Source of the DNA: a virus
Virus record (IMG/VR): IMGVR_UViG_3300025870_000094
Coordinates: 1 to 21,052 of that record
Length of the DNA stretch: 21,052 nt
Reading direction: 5' to 3' (one strand)
Made by a program: the position numbers and the translations under genes. The notes beneath the pieces were generated by a model that was given only the letters and a program-made list of their open reading frames with translations, was not told the origin of the DNA and searched no databases. This document shows, piece by piece, positions 1 to 7,085 of this stretch. Each line of letters begins with the position of its first letter. Position 1 is the first letter of the stretch.

Positions 1-606
1 TGTATCCTCGACACCTTTGGCGGCACTGCTAGACATTGTTAAACCTAATGCCTTAGCCTCGCCCAGCATTTCTTTTAGGCCATCGCTGCCTTGGGATAGG
101 GTGTTTACAAGCGCAGCACCCTCAGAGTCAAACAGCTTAAACGCTAAACGCAGCCTGTCTGATTCTGATTTCACACCTTCAAACGCATCAGCCAAAACAA
201 TCATGCGCTCATCAAGCGGCATTCTGTTTAGTTCTTGGGCATTTATACCCAGTTCCTTGATTGCGCCTTTTGCTTCACCTGTACCTTTGGCGGCTTCCGC
301 AGTTCTACGGGTAAACCTTTGCAGAGCCATATCCATAGTCTGCGTAGATACGCCAGTAAGGTCAGCCGCATATCTTAATGCGCCCAAAGCCTCAGTGGTT
401 GTGCCTATCTTTGCAGCAGTCTTTGCTAGGGAGTCGGTAGCTAACAGGGATTGTCTGATCAGCAGCGTAAATGCAGCACCAGCCAAAGCTGTTTTAAGGT
501 TAAGCACTACCCTAGATACAGCCTTAATGCCTCTCGTTGCAGATTTAAGGCCCTTCGATGTTACATCAAGCGCACTAATTACTATTTTAAAATTGCTATC
601 AGCCAT
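1..606 (-). CDS. Tail tape measure protein, N-terminal part (runs off window)
   Basis: The frame is open from an ATG at 606 to the window edge, giving 202 residues with no stop. The protein begins MADSNFKIVISALDVTSKGL and continues as alanine/lysine-rich, largely helical sequence, with a hydrophobic patch near residues 40-52 (LAGAAFTLLI). This resembles the start of siphovirus tape measure proteins, which set tail length and line the tail tube. It lies directly after the tail-chaperone pair, where tape measure genes almost always sit. Its ATG overlaps the last codons of the frameshifted chaperone by 8 bases, so translation may be coupled. The C-terminal bulk, including any lytic domain, is outside the window. 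Confidence 0.88.
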   Translation of the reverse strand, partial: MADSNFKIVISALDVTSKGLKSATRGIKAVSRVVLNLKTALAGAAFTLLIRQSLLATDSLAKTAAKIGTTTEALGALRYAADLTGVSTQTMDMALQRFTRRTAEAAKGTGEAKGAIKELGINAQELNRMPLDERMIVLADAFEGVKSESDRLRLAFKLFDSEGAALVNTLSQGSDGLKEMLGEAKALGLTMSSSAAKGVEDT

Positions 607-1086
607 CGCTCTCACTCATTATTTGGAAATAGGCCAGCCACTCGTTAAAGTGGTTGACAGGCATTTGTTCTGCCTCTGCTATTGTTATGTGAAGCCGATC
701 CGCCAAAGATAATAGATTTATCCTCGATTGATCGGCTCTCAGTTTCCCTCAAGTGCCTCGACAGACTCGATCTCTGCAAACATCTGATTGGCGATTTCAC
801 TAATAACATTAGTTTCCTCGCCCATCAAATCCATGCGATCTTCAGCAGATGAAAAGAGTTTATTGCCGCCCTCATCCTCTGCCTTCATGCAGATCAAATC
901 CACCATAGCACCGATGGTAGTGTTGTTCAGGAAGTTAGGGTGCTTCTTCTGGAGTTGGTCTAGGTCATAACAGGTAATAGCCCTGCTGTATAACTTAAAC
1001 GCTCCCGAATCATCACCCCAAGCAGGTACGGATACCTCCCGCGCCTTAACTTCCCTTCTGTTGCGTAGTTCTTTAGCTAATCCCAT
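599..1086 (-). CDS. Tail assembly chaperone, -1 frameshifted long form (lambda gpGT-like)
   Basis: After a -1 slip on the heptamer at 742-748, the ribosome would bypass the TGA at 739-741 and read 47 more codons to the TGA at 599-601, giving a 162-residue fusion. The extension reads LRADQSRINLLSLADRLHIT and then continues through MPVNHFNEWLAYF. That MP..HF..W.AYF pattern fits the conserved core of gpT-type domains, which recruit tail tube protein to the tape measure. The extension has no plausible independent start. It ends inside the first codons of the tape measure gene. Frameshift efficiency cannot be judged from sequence. Confidence 0.82.
739..1086 (-). CDS. Tail assembly chaperone, short form (lambda gpG-like)
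   Basis: This 115-residue acidic protein (MGLAKELRNRREVKAREVSV...EIESVEALEGN) is preceded by AAGGGG about 6 bases before its ATG. It lies between the tail tube and the tape measure, the standard place for the gpG-type chaperone that binds the tape measure while the tail assembles. Its stop codon is reached immediately after a G GGA AAC heptamer, and the next reading frame is open and resembles gpT. The role comes mainly from position, length and the frameshift arrangement, because the family's sequence is poorly conserved. Confidence 0.82.
   Translation of the reverse strand: MGLAKELRNRREVKAREVSVPAWGDDSGAFKLYSRAITCYDLDQLQKKHPNFLNNTTIGAMVDLICMKAEDEGGNKLFSSAEDRMDLMGEETNVISEIANQMFAEIESVEALEGN
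742..748 (-). promoter_or_regulatory. Programmed -1 frameshift slippery site GGGAAAC
   Basis: Read on the minus strand, the last sense codons of the short chaperone are GAG GGA AAC, followed by TGA. The heptamer G GGA AAC fits the X XXY YYZ rule exactly, so both tRNAs can re-pair on GGG AAA in the -1 frame. The zero-frame stop follows at once, and the -1 frame stays open for 47 codons. This is the same architecture as lambda G-T. Confidence 0.85.
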
Positions 1087-1101
1087 GGTTTATCCCCTTA
1101 A

Positions 1102-1503
1102 TTAAACTTGTGCTTCAGTAACTGCTCCGCTGCACTGGATGGTAAAGCTGGCTTCAACCATGCCATCAAATGCGCCTGTGATAGATCGTGAAGTAACGAT
1201 GCCACCGCCACTAAAGAAAGTCTCGCCAGAGCCTGTTCCAGTGGGATAGATTTCAAAGTCAATATCAGCACGTTCGTCTAGGATTAGTTGCTGTGCATCA
1301 GCCTCGTCCCAGTAACACTCAATAGAAACAGTGTTAGTTGCTAGACCCTGCTTGTAAGTACGCGCAGAATCTCCAATTACTGAATCTTCAATAGTGTCTG
1401 CTGAACCTTCAAAAGTGAATGATCGTACCTCGCCAACCACGGCAACAGTCGTGCCTGAGACTTGTACTTTTACTACTCCAGATGCGCCTGTTTTAGTCGC
1501 CAT
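1102..1503 (-). CDS. Major tail tube protein
   Basis: The product is 133 residues, beginning MATKTGASGVVKVQVSG. It is rich in beta-strand-forming and Gly/Thr/Ser residues, with few charged helices, as expected for the tail-tube fold. It contains SFTFEGSADTIEDS and a Trp-containing CYWDEADAQQL segment, a style seen in phage tube proteins. The ATG follows AGAGG with good spacing. It lies between the tail terminator and the chaperone pair, where the tube gene is expected. It should polymerise into the non-contractile tube around the tape measure. Family membership is inferred from composition, size and position. Confidence 0.78.
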   Translation of the reverse strand: MATKTGASGVVKVQVSGTTVAVVGEVRSFTFEGSADTIEDSVIGDSARTYKQGLATNTVSIECYWDEADAQQLILDERADIDFEIYPTGTGSGETFFSGGGIVTSRSITGAFDGMVEASFTIQCSGAVTEAQV

Positions 1504-1524
1504 GATTTATACCTCTAATTAAAT

Positions 1525-1959
1525 TTAAGTTGTGCCGCGAGTGTACTGATACAAAACGCGAACTGTTATAATGACCCCACCGATGGGGTCAATAGAACCT
1601 TGGTCGATCTCGATGCTTGTGATCTGCGTATCTAAGGCGCTACCGCCACGATACCGATCAACATCCAAACCCTCTTCAACTGCCTCGATAATGTTGTTTC
1701 GGGCTGTATCAATTACAGACCCTTTTACAAAACAAACCAGTTCATAATCTATTGTAGCCATGCGCTGAGTGATTGACCCGCCTAAACTACTATCTTCCCG
1801 ATTCTCTCCTGCGCTCCTAACTAGGATTGCTGGATACTGGGCGTTAGATAGCTTGTCAAACGCAAACGGCTCTCTCGTCACATACTTAACCGCTACAGGC
1901 GATGTGATCGCTTGCAGGGTAGTGACGATATTATTGGCAATGCTTTCTCTTACACTCAT
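1525..1959 (-). CDS. Tail terminator / tail completion protein (gpU-like role)
   Basis: This 144-residue protein starts MSVRESIANNIVTTLQAI, an amphipathic helix, and continues as alternating strands and helices. It carries PAILVRSAGE and ends in strands (VIITVRVLYQYTRGTT). Length, the helix-then-beta layout and the position between the gp10-like protein and the tube match tail terminator proteins, which cap the tube and join it to the head. Its ATG overlaps the upstream stop as ATGA. The assignment is structural and positional, because no invariant motif is visible. Confidence 0.68.
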   Translation of the reverse strand: MSVRESIANNIVTTLQAITSPVAVKYVTREPFAFDKLSNAQYPAILVRSAGENREDSSLGGSITQRMATIDYELVCFVKGSVIDTARNNIIEAVEEGLDVDRYRGGSALDTQITSIEIDQGSIDPIGGVIITVRVLYQYTRGTT

Positions 1960-2411
1960 TTCAACGCCTTAAAGAATATCTTGCCCAATTGCCTTTCTTC
2001 CTGATCGCTAAAGCCAAAGAAGGGTCGCTTCTTATCATTCATTGCGGCCTTTTTCGATTCAGTCGCTCGGCTAAAGAATATCTCAGCCTGTTTACTGTTA
2101 GCCCTAACAGTCATAGAGCCTAACATCTGGCCAGTCACTGTAAGATTAACAACTCCCGATGCATCGCCAGAAAATGATGGCCTTTTGCCTCTGCGCGGCC
2201 AACCTTTCTTTTTAGCCTCACGATACCTTGATGAATACGGCTCGAACTCTTTCTCAATTCCAATGCCTTTAAGAGTCCTATCCTCTATTATATTCACGCC
2301 TTGCTGGGCAGTAACCAACAAAGCCCGTTTAACGCTTGCAGATAACTCCTTGCCCTTCTTGCCGACTCGCTTGGCAATCTCTTTGGCGTTGGTGTTTATC
2401 TTAACCTGCAT
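1956..2411 (-). CDS. HK97 gp10-like head-tail joining / minor tail protein
   Basis: The product is 151 residues and strongly basic. It begins MQVKINTNAKEIAKRVGKKG and is followed by helical sequence, the motif SSRYREAKKKGWPRRGKRPS near the middle, and a C-terminal segment RPFFGFSDQEERQLGKIFFK. The ending R-P-F-[FL]-G-[FL]-[ST] and the length are characteristic of the HK97 gp10-like family that sits at the head-tail interface. The start codon shares one base with the upstream stop (TAATG). The neighbours (adaptor on one side, tail terminator on the other) support the call. Confidence 0.75.
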   Translation of the reverse strand: MQVKINTNAKEIAKRVGKKGKELSASVKRALLVTAQQGVNIIEDRTLKGIGIEKEFEPYSSRYREAKKKGWPRRGKRPSFSGDASGVVNLTVTGQMLGSMTVRANSKQAEIFFSRATESKKAAMNDKKRPFFGFSDQEERQLGKIFFKALK

Positions 2412-2824
2412 TATCTAATCAGCCGACCAGAGTTTACAGATTGCTTTTCGTCATCGTCGATAGTGCTATTGCCATCATCATCGTACTCAACGCCATCTCT
2501 CAGGATAGCGTCAAACTCTTCACCATAACGGGCTTTGTAAAAGTCCATCATATTCTGGAATCGGTCATCTTCGACCCAGTTAGTCAGTTGCGGTAATGCG
2601 TACCTAGCTAACACTAGATAGGCAGAGCATCGGGTAAACTGTGAGTCAGTAAGTTTAGAATTCTCCATCTCGCCAGCTAGACCCTTTTTAGGCCACCACT
2701 TAATCCGCAACTCGCGCTCTATATCTGATTGCGCTTTTGCGTGATCGTCAGCAAAGGATGTTATGCCCAGCGACAAAATGTCAGGGATTAGATCAACTAA
2801 ATCTGAGTCTTGAGAGAATGCCAT
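2411..2824 (-). CDS. Head-tail adaptor / connector protein (gp6-like)
   Basis: This 137-residue, mostly helical protein begins MAFSQDSDLVDLIPDIL. A longer frame from 2848 exists, but the ATG at 2824 shares a base with the upstream stop (TAATG) and has AAGGTGAAG in front of it, so I use the shorter start. The N-terminal half (LGITSFADDHAKAQSDIERE...IKWW) is helical, as in phage head completion proteins that dock under the portal. The C-terminus is acidic and probably disordered (DDDGNSTIDDDEKQ). It follows the capsid region and precedes the gp10-like protein. The role is inferred from position. Confidence 0.62.
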   Translation of the reverse strand: MAFSQDSDLVDLIPDILSLGITSFADDHAKAQSDIERELRIKWWPKKGLAGEMENSKLTDSQFTRCSAYLVLARYALPQLTNWVEDDRFQNMMDFYKARYGEEFDAILRDGVEYDDDGNSTIDDDEKQSVNSGRLIR

Positions 2825-3111
2825 TACCACTTCACCTTGTCTGCCCAATATGCCGCTGATGCTGTTTTATCTTTGCGGCCTCTTGCTATGTCTTTTGCAA
2901 ACCTTGCCTTAAACGCTCTGCGCTTGGCCTTGTCTGCTTCGCTTTCGTTTTTGCGGGGGGGCTTGTTATCTGCTCCCTGCTGGCCGAATCGAATCAAGCG
3001 AACCTTGTCACCCTCTTTCGCCAATACTGCATGGCTCTTCTCTGGATGCCTACTGGTACGCTTTGGCTTGTTATAGCCTTCGAACCTTTCGCCACGATAC
3101 GTTATTGCCAT
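2824..3111 (-). CDS. Small basic conserved marine-phage protein, function unknown
   Basis: The protein has 95 residues and is lysine/arginine-rich. I chose the ATG at 3111 because GAGG lies 6 bases upstream; an earlier in-frame start at 3150 would run through a hairpin. It contains YNKPKRTSRHPEKSHAVLAK, IRFGQQG, a run of basic residues (KAKRRAFKARFAKDI) and the ending SAAYWADKVKW. I recognise this pattern from small proteins of many marine phages (possibly the family called DUF6321), with no established role. Its place directly after the major capsid gene and its charge suggest a nucleic-acid-binding or capsid-associated protein, but that is inference. Confidence 0.72.
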   Translation of the reverse strand: MAITYRGERFEGYNKPKRTSRHPEKSHAVLAKEGDKVRLIRFGQQGADNKPPRKNESEADKAKRRAFKARFAKDIARGRKDKTASAAYWADKVKW

Positions 3112-3128
3112 AGTTACCTCAAAAGATA

Positions 3129-3148
3129 GCCCCCTCCGAAAAGGGGGC
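3129..3148 (-). terminator. Hairpin after the major capsid gene, probable partial terminator
   Basis: On the minus strand the sequence folds as a 7-bp stem, GCCCCCT / AGGGGGC, with a 6-base loop, and is followed by TATCTTTTG. The weak T tract suggests partial termination or 3'-end protection of capsid mRNA rather than complete arrest. It would let the capsid gene be expressed above the downstream connector and tail genes. Confidence 0.6.
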
Positions 3149-3158
3149 ATCCATAGTC

Positions 3159-3992
3159 TTACAGTGCAGCGTCAGACAGAATCTCGACACCAAACGCATC
3201 ATCCAACTCAGCAACACCATAAATGGCAGTAGCGTTGAGTTCAAATGCACGAGCAGCAGCATCACGCTGTGGCTCAATCTGGAAGTCGCGCTTCATTGCA
3301 ATGGCGAGGGCTTCTGGAGCGAATACCGCACCTTTAGCATCGTCGTTGCCGTCGATAGACACGTTAGCTGACTCGTAAACATTGATACCAGCGATAGTAC
3401 CAACATAACCGTTGCGCATTGCTTCATTCTGCAAGTCGCCACCATTCGGGTTAGCGAATGTGTTGGTCAGGTTAGCTTTCAACTGGTACGCTTGGAAAGG
3501 ATGTACGACAGCGTTGATAGTGCCAGTAACCTTAGCAGCGCGTAGAGTAGCAGCAGCCTTGAACAGGTCAGCTACAGTGATCTCTGCACCAGCAGTACCG
3601 ATAGAGCCAGAGAATCCGTCAAACAGAGCGATCAGGTCAGTGTCGATCTTGGTAGCGATAGCGTTACCCAGAACAGTACCTAACTCTTCAGCAGGATTGC
3701 CAGCGCCCATAGCGGCTAGGTCAGTCAACAGAACCTGTGCGCCTACTTCGCCAACAGTTACAGAAACTGAAGAAGTAGATACAGTGGTTGAAGTCATTGC
3801 AGTGCCTTCAGTCAAATCAGCAGCAGCGATGGCTGGGTACTTAGGAACCTGAATGGTTTTACCAGCTTGTGCGCCAATGTTGTACTGAGTCACTAGACCC
3901 ATCATTAGGGATTGCTCTTCGGCAGTGAAACGAGCCTGAGCGATAATATTGACGAACAGGTCGTCGAGAGTACTTGAAGTTGTTGCAGCCAT
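3159..3992 (-). CDS. Major capsid protein (HK97-fold type)
   Basis: The product is 277 residues, beginning MAATTSSTLDDLFVNIIAQA. It contains GKTIQVPKYP, an Ala/Thr-rich region, AEELGTVLGNAIATKIDTDLIALFDGF (a long spine-type helix) and VVHPFQAYQLK, followed by GYVGTIAGINVYES and a C-terminal ATAIYGVAELDDAFGVEILSD. The TIAGINVYES and ALAIAMKRDFQIEPQRD segments are typical of the A- and P-domain strands of phage capsid proteins. It lies directly after the scaffold gene. A good AGAGG ribosome site precedes the ATG. There is no N-terminal delta domain and no nearby protease, so assembly is probably scaffold-driven. Confidence 0.88.
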   Translation of the reverse strand: MAATTSSTLDDLFVNIIAQARFTAEEQSLMMGLVTQYNIGAQAGKTIQVPKYPAIAAADLTEGTAMTSTTVSTSSVSVTVGEVGAQVLLTDLAAMGAGNPAEELGTVLGNAIATKIDTDLIALFDGFSGSIGTAGAEITVADLFKAAATLRAAKVTGTINAVVHPFQAYQLKANLTNTFANPNGGDLQNEAMRNGYVGTIAGINVYESANVSIDGNDDAKGAVFAPEALAIAMKRDFQIEPQRDAAARAFELNATAIYGVAELDDAFGVEILSDAAL

Positions 3993-4033
3993 GATAAATT
4001 GCCTCTAAATAAAATAAAATTGTGGTTTGGTGG

Positions 4034-4693
4034 TTACGCTTTTTTCATAGCAGCAAATGCTTCTTTGCCGCCATCATTCCAGTTTGCAACCATATCTGCC
4101 ACAGATTGAGGCTTCTGTGTCGAGCCACCAGCGTTACCCATCGAGCCAGTGCCACCTTGTGAGGCTTTGACCATGTGCGGGTTTACTGTCAAGAATTCAG
4201 CTACCATCTCATTGACTGATAGCAGATCACCGCTGTCATTGTAGCGCGGTGTGCCGTTATCGTCTAGCACCTCTACATTGCCGTCGTCTGACAGGCGAGT
4301 ATTGGTTTTCAGTAACTGCGAAACTTGATTCGGATTCACAGCGTTATTATTGGAAGCCGCGCCCAGTATCGCTCCATCTACTAGCGTCTGTTGCAACTTG
4401 CTTTTATAACTCTGTATTTCCATATCTTTCTTTTCAACAGTCTTTTTCAGGATATTGTCAAACTCTCCGCGCTCTTTTTGTCGCTCCAGTTCTGCGGCTT
4501 CTTTTTGTGCCAGCAGCTCCTTAGCTTCATCAATGTCAACGCCAGACAGCTTCTTATCGAACTTGCGTTGCTCCCTTGCAACTCTATCCGCAACAATGCG
4601 GTCAAGTTCATCCTGAGTAAAGGTTTTAGTTTCCTGACTTTCTACTGCCGCAGTTTCAGTCTCTGCTTGTGTTTCCATGATTTCATCGCTCAT
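4034..4693 (-). CDS. Capsid scaffold protein
   Basis: This 219-residue acidic protein has a Glu/Thr-rich start (MSDEIMETQAETETAAVESQ). A long charged helix or coiled coil follows at about residues 26-105 (ELDRIVADRVAREQRKFDKK and on), then a Gly/Ser-rich linker, and an ending in EAFAAMKKA. The helical middle with a small basic C-terminal end is the usual plan of phage scaffolding proteins, whose C-terminus binds the capsid subunit. It sits immediately before the capsid gene. GAGG precedes the ATG. Both order and structure support the call. Sequence identity between scaffolds is normally low. Confidence 0.82.
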   Translation of the reverse strand: MSDEIMETQAETETAAVESQETKTFTQDELDRIVADRVAREQRKFDKKLSGVDIDEAKELLAQKEAAELERQKERGEFDNILKKTVEKKDMEIQSYKSKLQQTLVDGAILGAASNNNAVNPNQVSQLLKTNTRLSDDGNVEVLDDNGTPRYNDSGDLLSVNEMVAEFLTVNPHMVKASQGGTGSMGNAGGSTQKPQSVADMVANWNDGGKEAFAAMKKA

Positions 4694-4744
4694 GTAACGT
4701 GCCTCTTAAAGAGTATTGGTGAATCCGTAGTGTATCATAAATGG

Positions 4745-4825
4745 TTATTTTTTAACCATCTTCTTCTTTTTCTTCTTTTTAGGTCTGCCGACCTTGCTTC
4801 CGTATGTACCTTTACCTTGTGGCAT
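4745..4825 (-). CDS. 26-residue lysine-rich small phage protein
   Basis: The ATG at 4825 lies two bases after the upstream stop, and the frame ends at TAA 4745-4747. The peptide starts MPQGKGTYGSKVGRP and continues with seven lysines in a row, then MVKK. I recognise MPQGKGTYGSK.GRP-K-rich peptides as tiny genes recurring in marine phage morphogenesis regions, usually near the portal or capsid. The function is unknown. The charge and position would fit DNA or scaffold contact, which is inference. It was found by direct reading because it is very short. Confidence 0.66.
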   Translation of the reverse strand: MPQGKGTYGSKVGRPKKKKKKKMVKK

Positions 4826-4827
4826 GA

Positions 4828-5706
4828 TTAGTCCTCTAGCACTGGTCTGAAATGATGGCGACAGTTATAGCCGCCCCTTACAATAAACGGATCGCCAGAT
4901 GCTTTACCTTTCCAGCTACCAGCCCATGTCTCTTCTATCTCTTCAGTGGTAAACACCTGATTAACGTGTTCCCTACAAAATGGCCTAGTATCTCTAATCG
5001 TTGTGCCGTAATACTTCCACTTGGTCGCGCCTGACTCTTTACCTATAGCGGTATTAATGGAGGCATCAAACTGCATTAAGCTATCCTGCGCCATCTGGGT
5101 GCTGTAGCGTCTAAGGTTGTTGCCAACTCTATCTCTAGCGTACAGGGTATGCAGTTTTTCTACCGCTGCTGCGCTCTCTGCCGCTGTGCCTGTCCTTGCC
5201 ACATCAACTAACCGCTGCGCCTCTAGGTCATCAGACTGGATGTAAACGCCATTCACTGCATGCCGAATAGTCTTTACCGAATCAGCAAACGCCCTGCCTG
5301 TAAGGGTGTTCTGGTAAACCTCAGTCGCTATGACATCAAGGTACTCGTTAGCGATAGCCTCAAACCCTTGGAATGATAACCGCTGGAGTTGGCTAATTAC
5401 CGCAGGGCTTGCCGTTGTGAAGCTGCCATAGGTCTTTAACATTGCAGCCGCACCACCTGCCACACCATTGTAGTCGCGTATCATCGCGTCAACAGTGGCT
5501 AGGTACGTTTCATCAATTGCCAGCCTGATCTCGTTACGCGCAGAGATAGCCCACTCCAGATCGAACAGATTTCCATCCTGCAAAGGCGCAGTTGCCATAA
5601 GATCAGCAACCCTTTCCTCTAGCGTTACCAGAGCCGCCTGTAGCCTTTCTTGGTGGCTATCGGCTAACTTCTCCAGCACTTCCGAATAGGCTGTATCCGC
5701 TGGCAT
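4828..5706 (-). CDS. MuF-like minor head / head morphogenesis protein
   Basis: The product is 292 residues. The first 200 or so are helical (MPADTAYSEVLEKLADSHQE). The C-terminal domain holds KYYGTTIRDTRPFCREHVNQ, then an aromatic W..SWKGKASGDPF segment and GGYNCRHHFRPV. The pattern D.R-x-FC..H, then GG.NCRH.-.P, is diagnostic of the Mu gpF-type head morphogenesis domain. These proteins enter the procapsid in few copies and can be ejected with DNA. It lies directly after the portal (TAATG overlap), the usual order. No toxin domain is fused here. Confidence 0.87.
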   Translation of the reverse strand: MPADTAYSEVLEKLADSHQERLQAALVTLEERVADLMATAPLQDGNLFDLEWAISARNEIRLAIDETYLATVDAMIRDYNGVAGGAAAMLKTYGSFTTASPAVISQLQRLSFQGFEAIANEYLDVIATEVYQNTLTGRAFADSVKTIRHAVNGVYIQSDDLEAQRLVDVARTGTAAESAAAVEKLHTLYARDRVGNNLRRYSTQMAQDSLMQFDASINTAIGKESGATKWKYYGTTIRDTRPFCREHVNQVFTTEEIEETWAGSWKGKASGDPFIVRGGYNCRHHFRPVLED

Positions 5707-7085
5707 TACTCAGCAACATCCTGCTCTGCAAACTGACCTAGCACCTGTGACCCGCTTTCAATCTCAACGTGCGACTTAGCCAGTGCCTCATCGTCTAAGA
5801 TTAGGTCGCTAATCTTTTTATCTATCTCCTGCATCAGGGTTACTGACTTAACGCCAGTAGAACGCATCTGCTGTAGGAACAATAGTTCTTTGTCGTAATC
5901 ACGAAGGTCGAATGCGTCTGGGTAGAATATCTCTATATCAGGGGTGATGCCCTGCCACTCACAGAACAACTGCCATAGCTGCTCTTCTGCCAGTTCTAGT
6001 ATGTCGGCCTTCTCTGATAGCTTGGCATTCAGCATCTGAAACTCTGTCTGCATGGCTACGCCTGATTGGGTCATTGCCTCAGTGCCGCGAACAGCACCCA
6101 TGTGGCTCATGCGGTTAATAGCCTCGACCTTATCCTTTATCGAGTTGCGAACAGCGTCAAGGTTCTGACCGCTAGGCTGCAACTGGAACGGCTTTAGGCT
6201 GGCATCCATATCATCAGGCATATTAATAATAGCACCTGCTCCAGCACTAGCATCGGTCTGGAATGACTTAACTAGGGTAGGGTGGTTGCTGATTCTGATT
6301 AATTGTTCGATCTCAGATAGTTCCTGATAGATCGCCCGCTGCATATAAGCCGCATCTGCAATATCTGATATGCCGATACCGCGAACAACTGAACGCTGGG
6401 CAGGTAGGAACACAGCAGGTATCTTGCCTAGTGCGTTATCTTCTTGCTCAACCATGCGCTCGTTTTCATTTACCGCATGCCATAGCTGAACGCTGTCTTT
6501 AGTCCAGATGCGATACCAAGTATCAGTCTGGGTATCTGTAACGCGGTCGATGGCTTCCCTGATCTTCAAGTACACCAGTTCAAACCTGCCGCTGGCCGTT
6601 CTCTCGTACTTCCAGTCAAATACATTCTCAGGGGTGAACATGGTTACATAAGGCCGAATATCTTGCTCTAACTCTTCTGCCTTAGTTCCTGCTGTAGATT
6701 TAGGCTTGTCCATCATCAGCCACACATGGCCGTAAACGCTAGACCAGACCTGTGCCTGTCGCATAAACGCATTGAAGCTGCGCCCATCGAGATCAGCATC
6801 ACTTAGGAAAGGTTGAAGGGCTACGTTGCCAGCGGCTGAGTTAAACGCTCTGGTCGGTGCTACTCGCCACAGGAAGCTAGAGTAAATGTGGACAATGTTT
6901 TTACAGTGGTTATCTATCGGGGTTAGATCGAGCCTTCGGTTGTACTCATCTTTGTCCTCTGAGATGTAGCGCGTTAGATACGCCCCATCTATGTAATCTT
7001 CGCCACCCATGTAGCTGCGTAAATAGAATTCCCAGCGCGACTCGTTATTGTCGTATTCGGGGTGAGTTGTTTCAATAGTTTTCAT
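5706..7085 (-). CDS. Portal protein
   Basis: This 459-residue protein occupies the portal position between TerL and MuF. I place the start at ATG 7085, which shares its A with the TerL stop (TGATG) and has AGGTGG 5 bases upstream. An upstream GTG at 7094 is less likely. Residues include YLRSYMGGEDYIDGAYLTRY near the N-terminus, AFMRQAQVWSSVYGHVWLMM for the wing/stem region, PAVFLPAQRS, and ILELAEEQLWQLFCEWQG toward the C-terminus. This resembles SPP1 gp6/DUF4055-type portals. It forms the dodecameric ring through which DNA passes. Confidence 0.88.
   Translation of the reverse strand: MKTIETTHPEYDNNESRWEFYLRSYMGGEDYIDGAYLTRYISEDKDEYNRRLDLTPIDNHCKNIVHIYSSFLWRVAPTRAFNSAAGNVALQPFLSDADLDGRSFNAFMRQAQVWSSVYGHVWLMMDKPKSTAGTKAEELEQDIRPYVTMFTPENVFDWKYERTASGRFELVYLKIREAIDRVTDTQTDTWYRIWTKDSVQLWHAVNENERMVEQEDNALGKIPAVFLPAQRSVVRGIGISDIADAAYMQRAIYQELSEIEQLIRISNHPTLVKSFQTDASAGAGAIINMPDDMDASLKPFQLQPSGQNLDAVRNSIKDKVEAINRMSHMGAVRGTEAMTQSGVAMQTEFQMLNAKLSEKADILELAEEQLWQLFCEWQGITPDIEIFYPDAFDLRDYDKELLFLQQMRSTGVKSVTLMQEIDKKISDLILDDEALAKSHVEIESGSQVLGQFAEQDVAE

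Noticed and set aside
17-712. Long plus-strand open frame (231 codons) opposite the tape measure gene
   Set aside because: It is antisense to the tape measure and chaperone extension, begins without a ribosome site, and has low-complexity Ala/Ser composition typical of a shadow frame.
2825-2848. Upstream start for the head-tail adaptor
   Set aside because: The ATG at 2824 is coupled to the upstream stop (TAATG) and has a better ribosome site.
3412-3852. Plus-strand frame of 146 codons opposite the capsid gene
   Set aside because: The capsid frame has a good ribosome site and recognisable sequence; the opposite frame is a codon-bias shadow.
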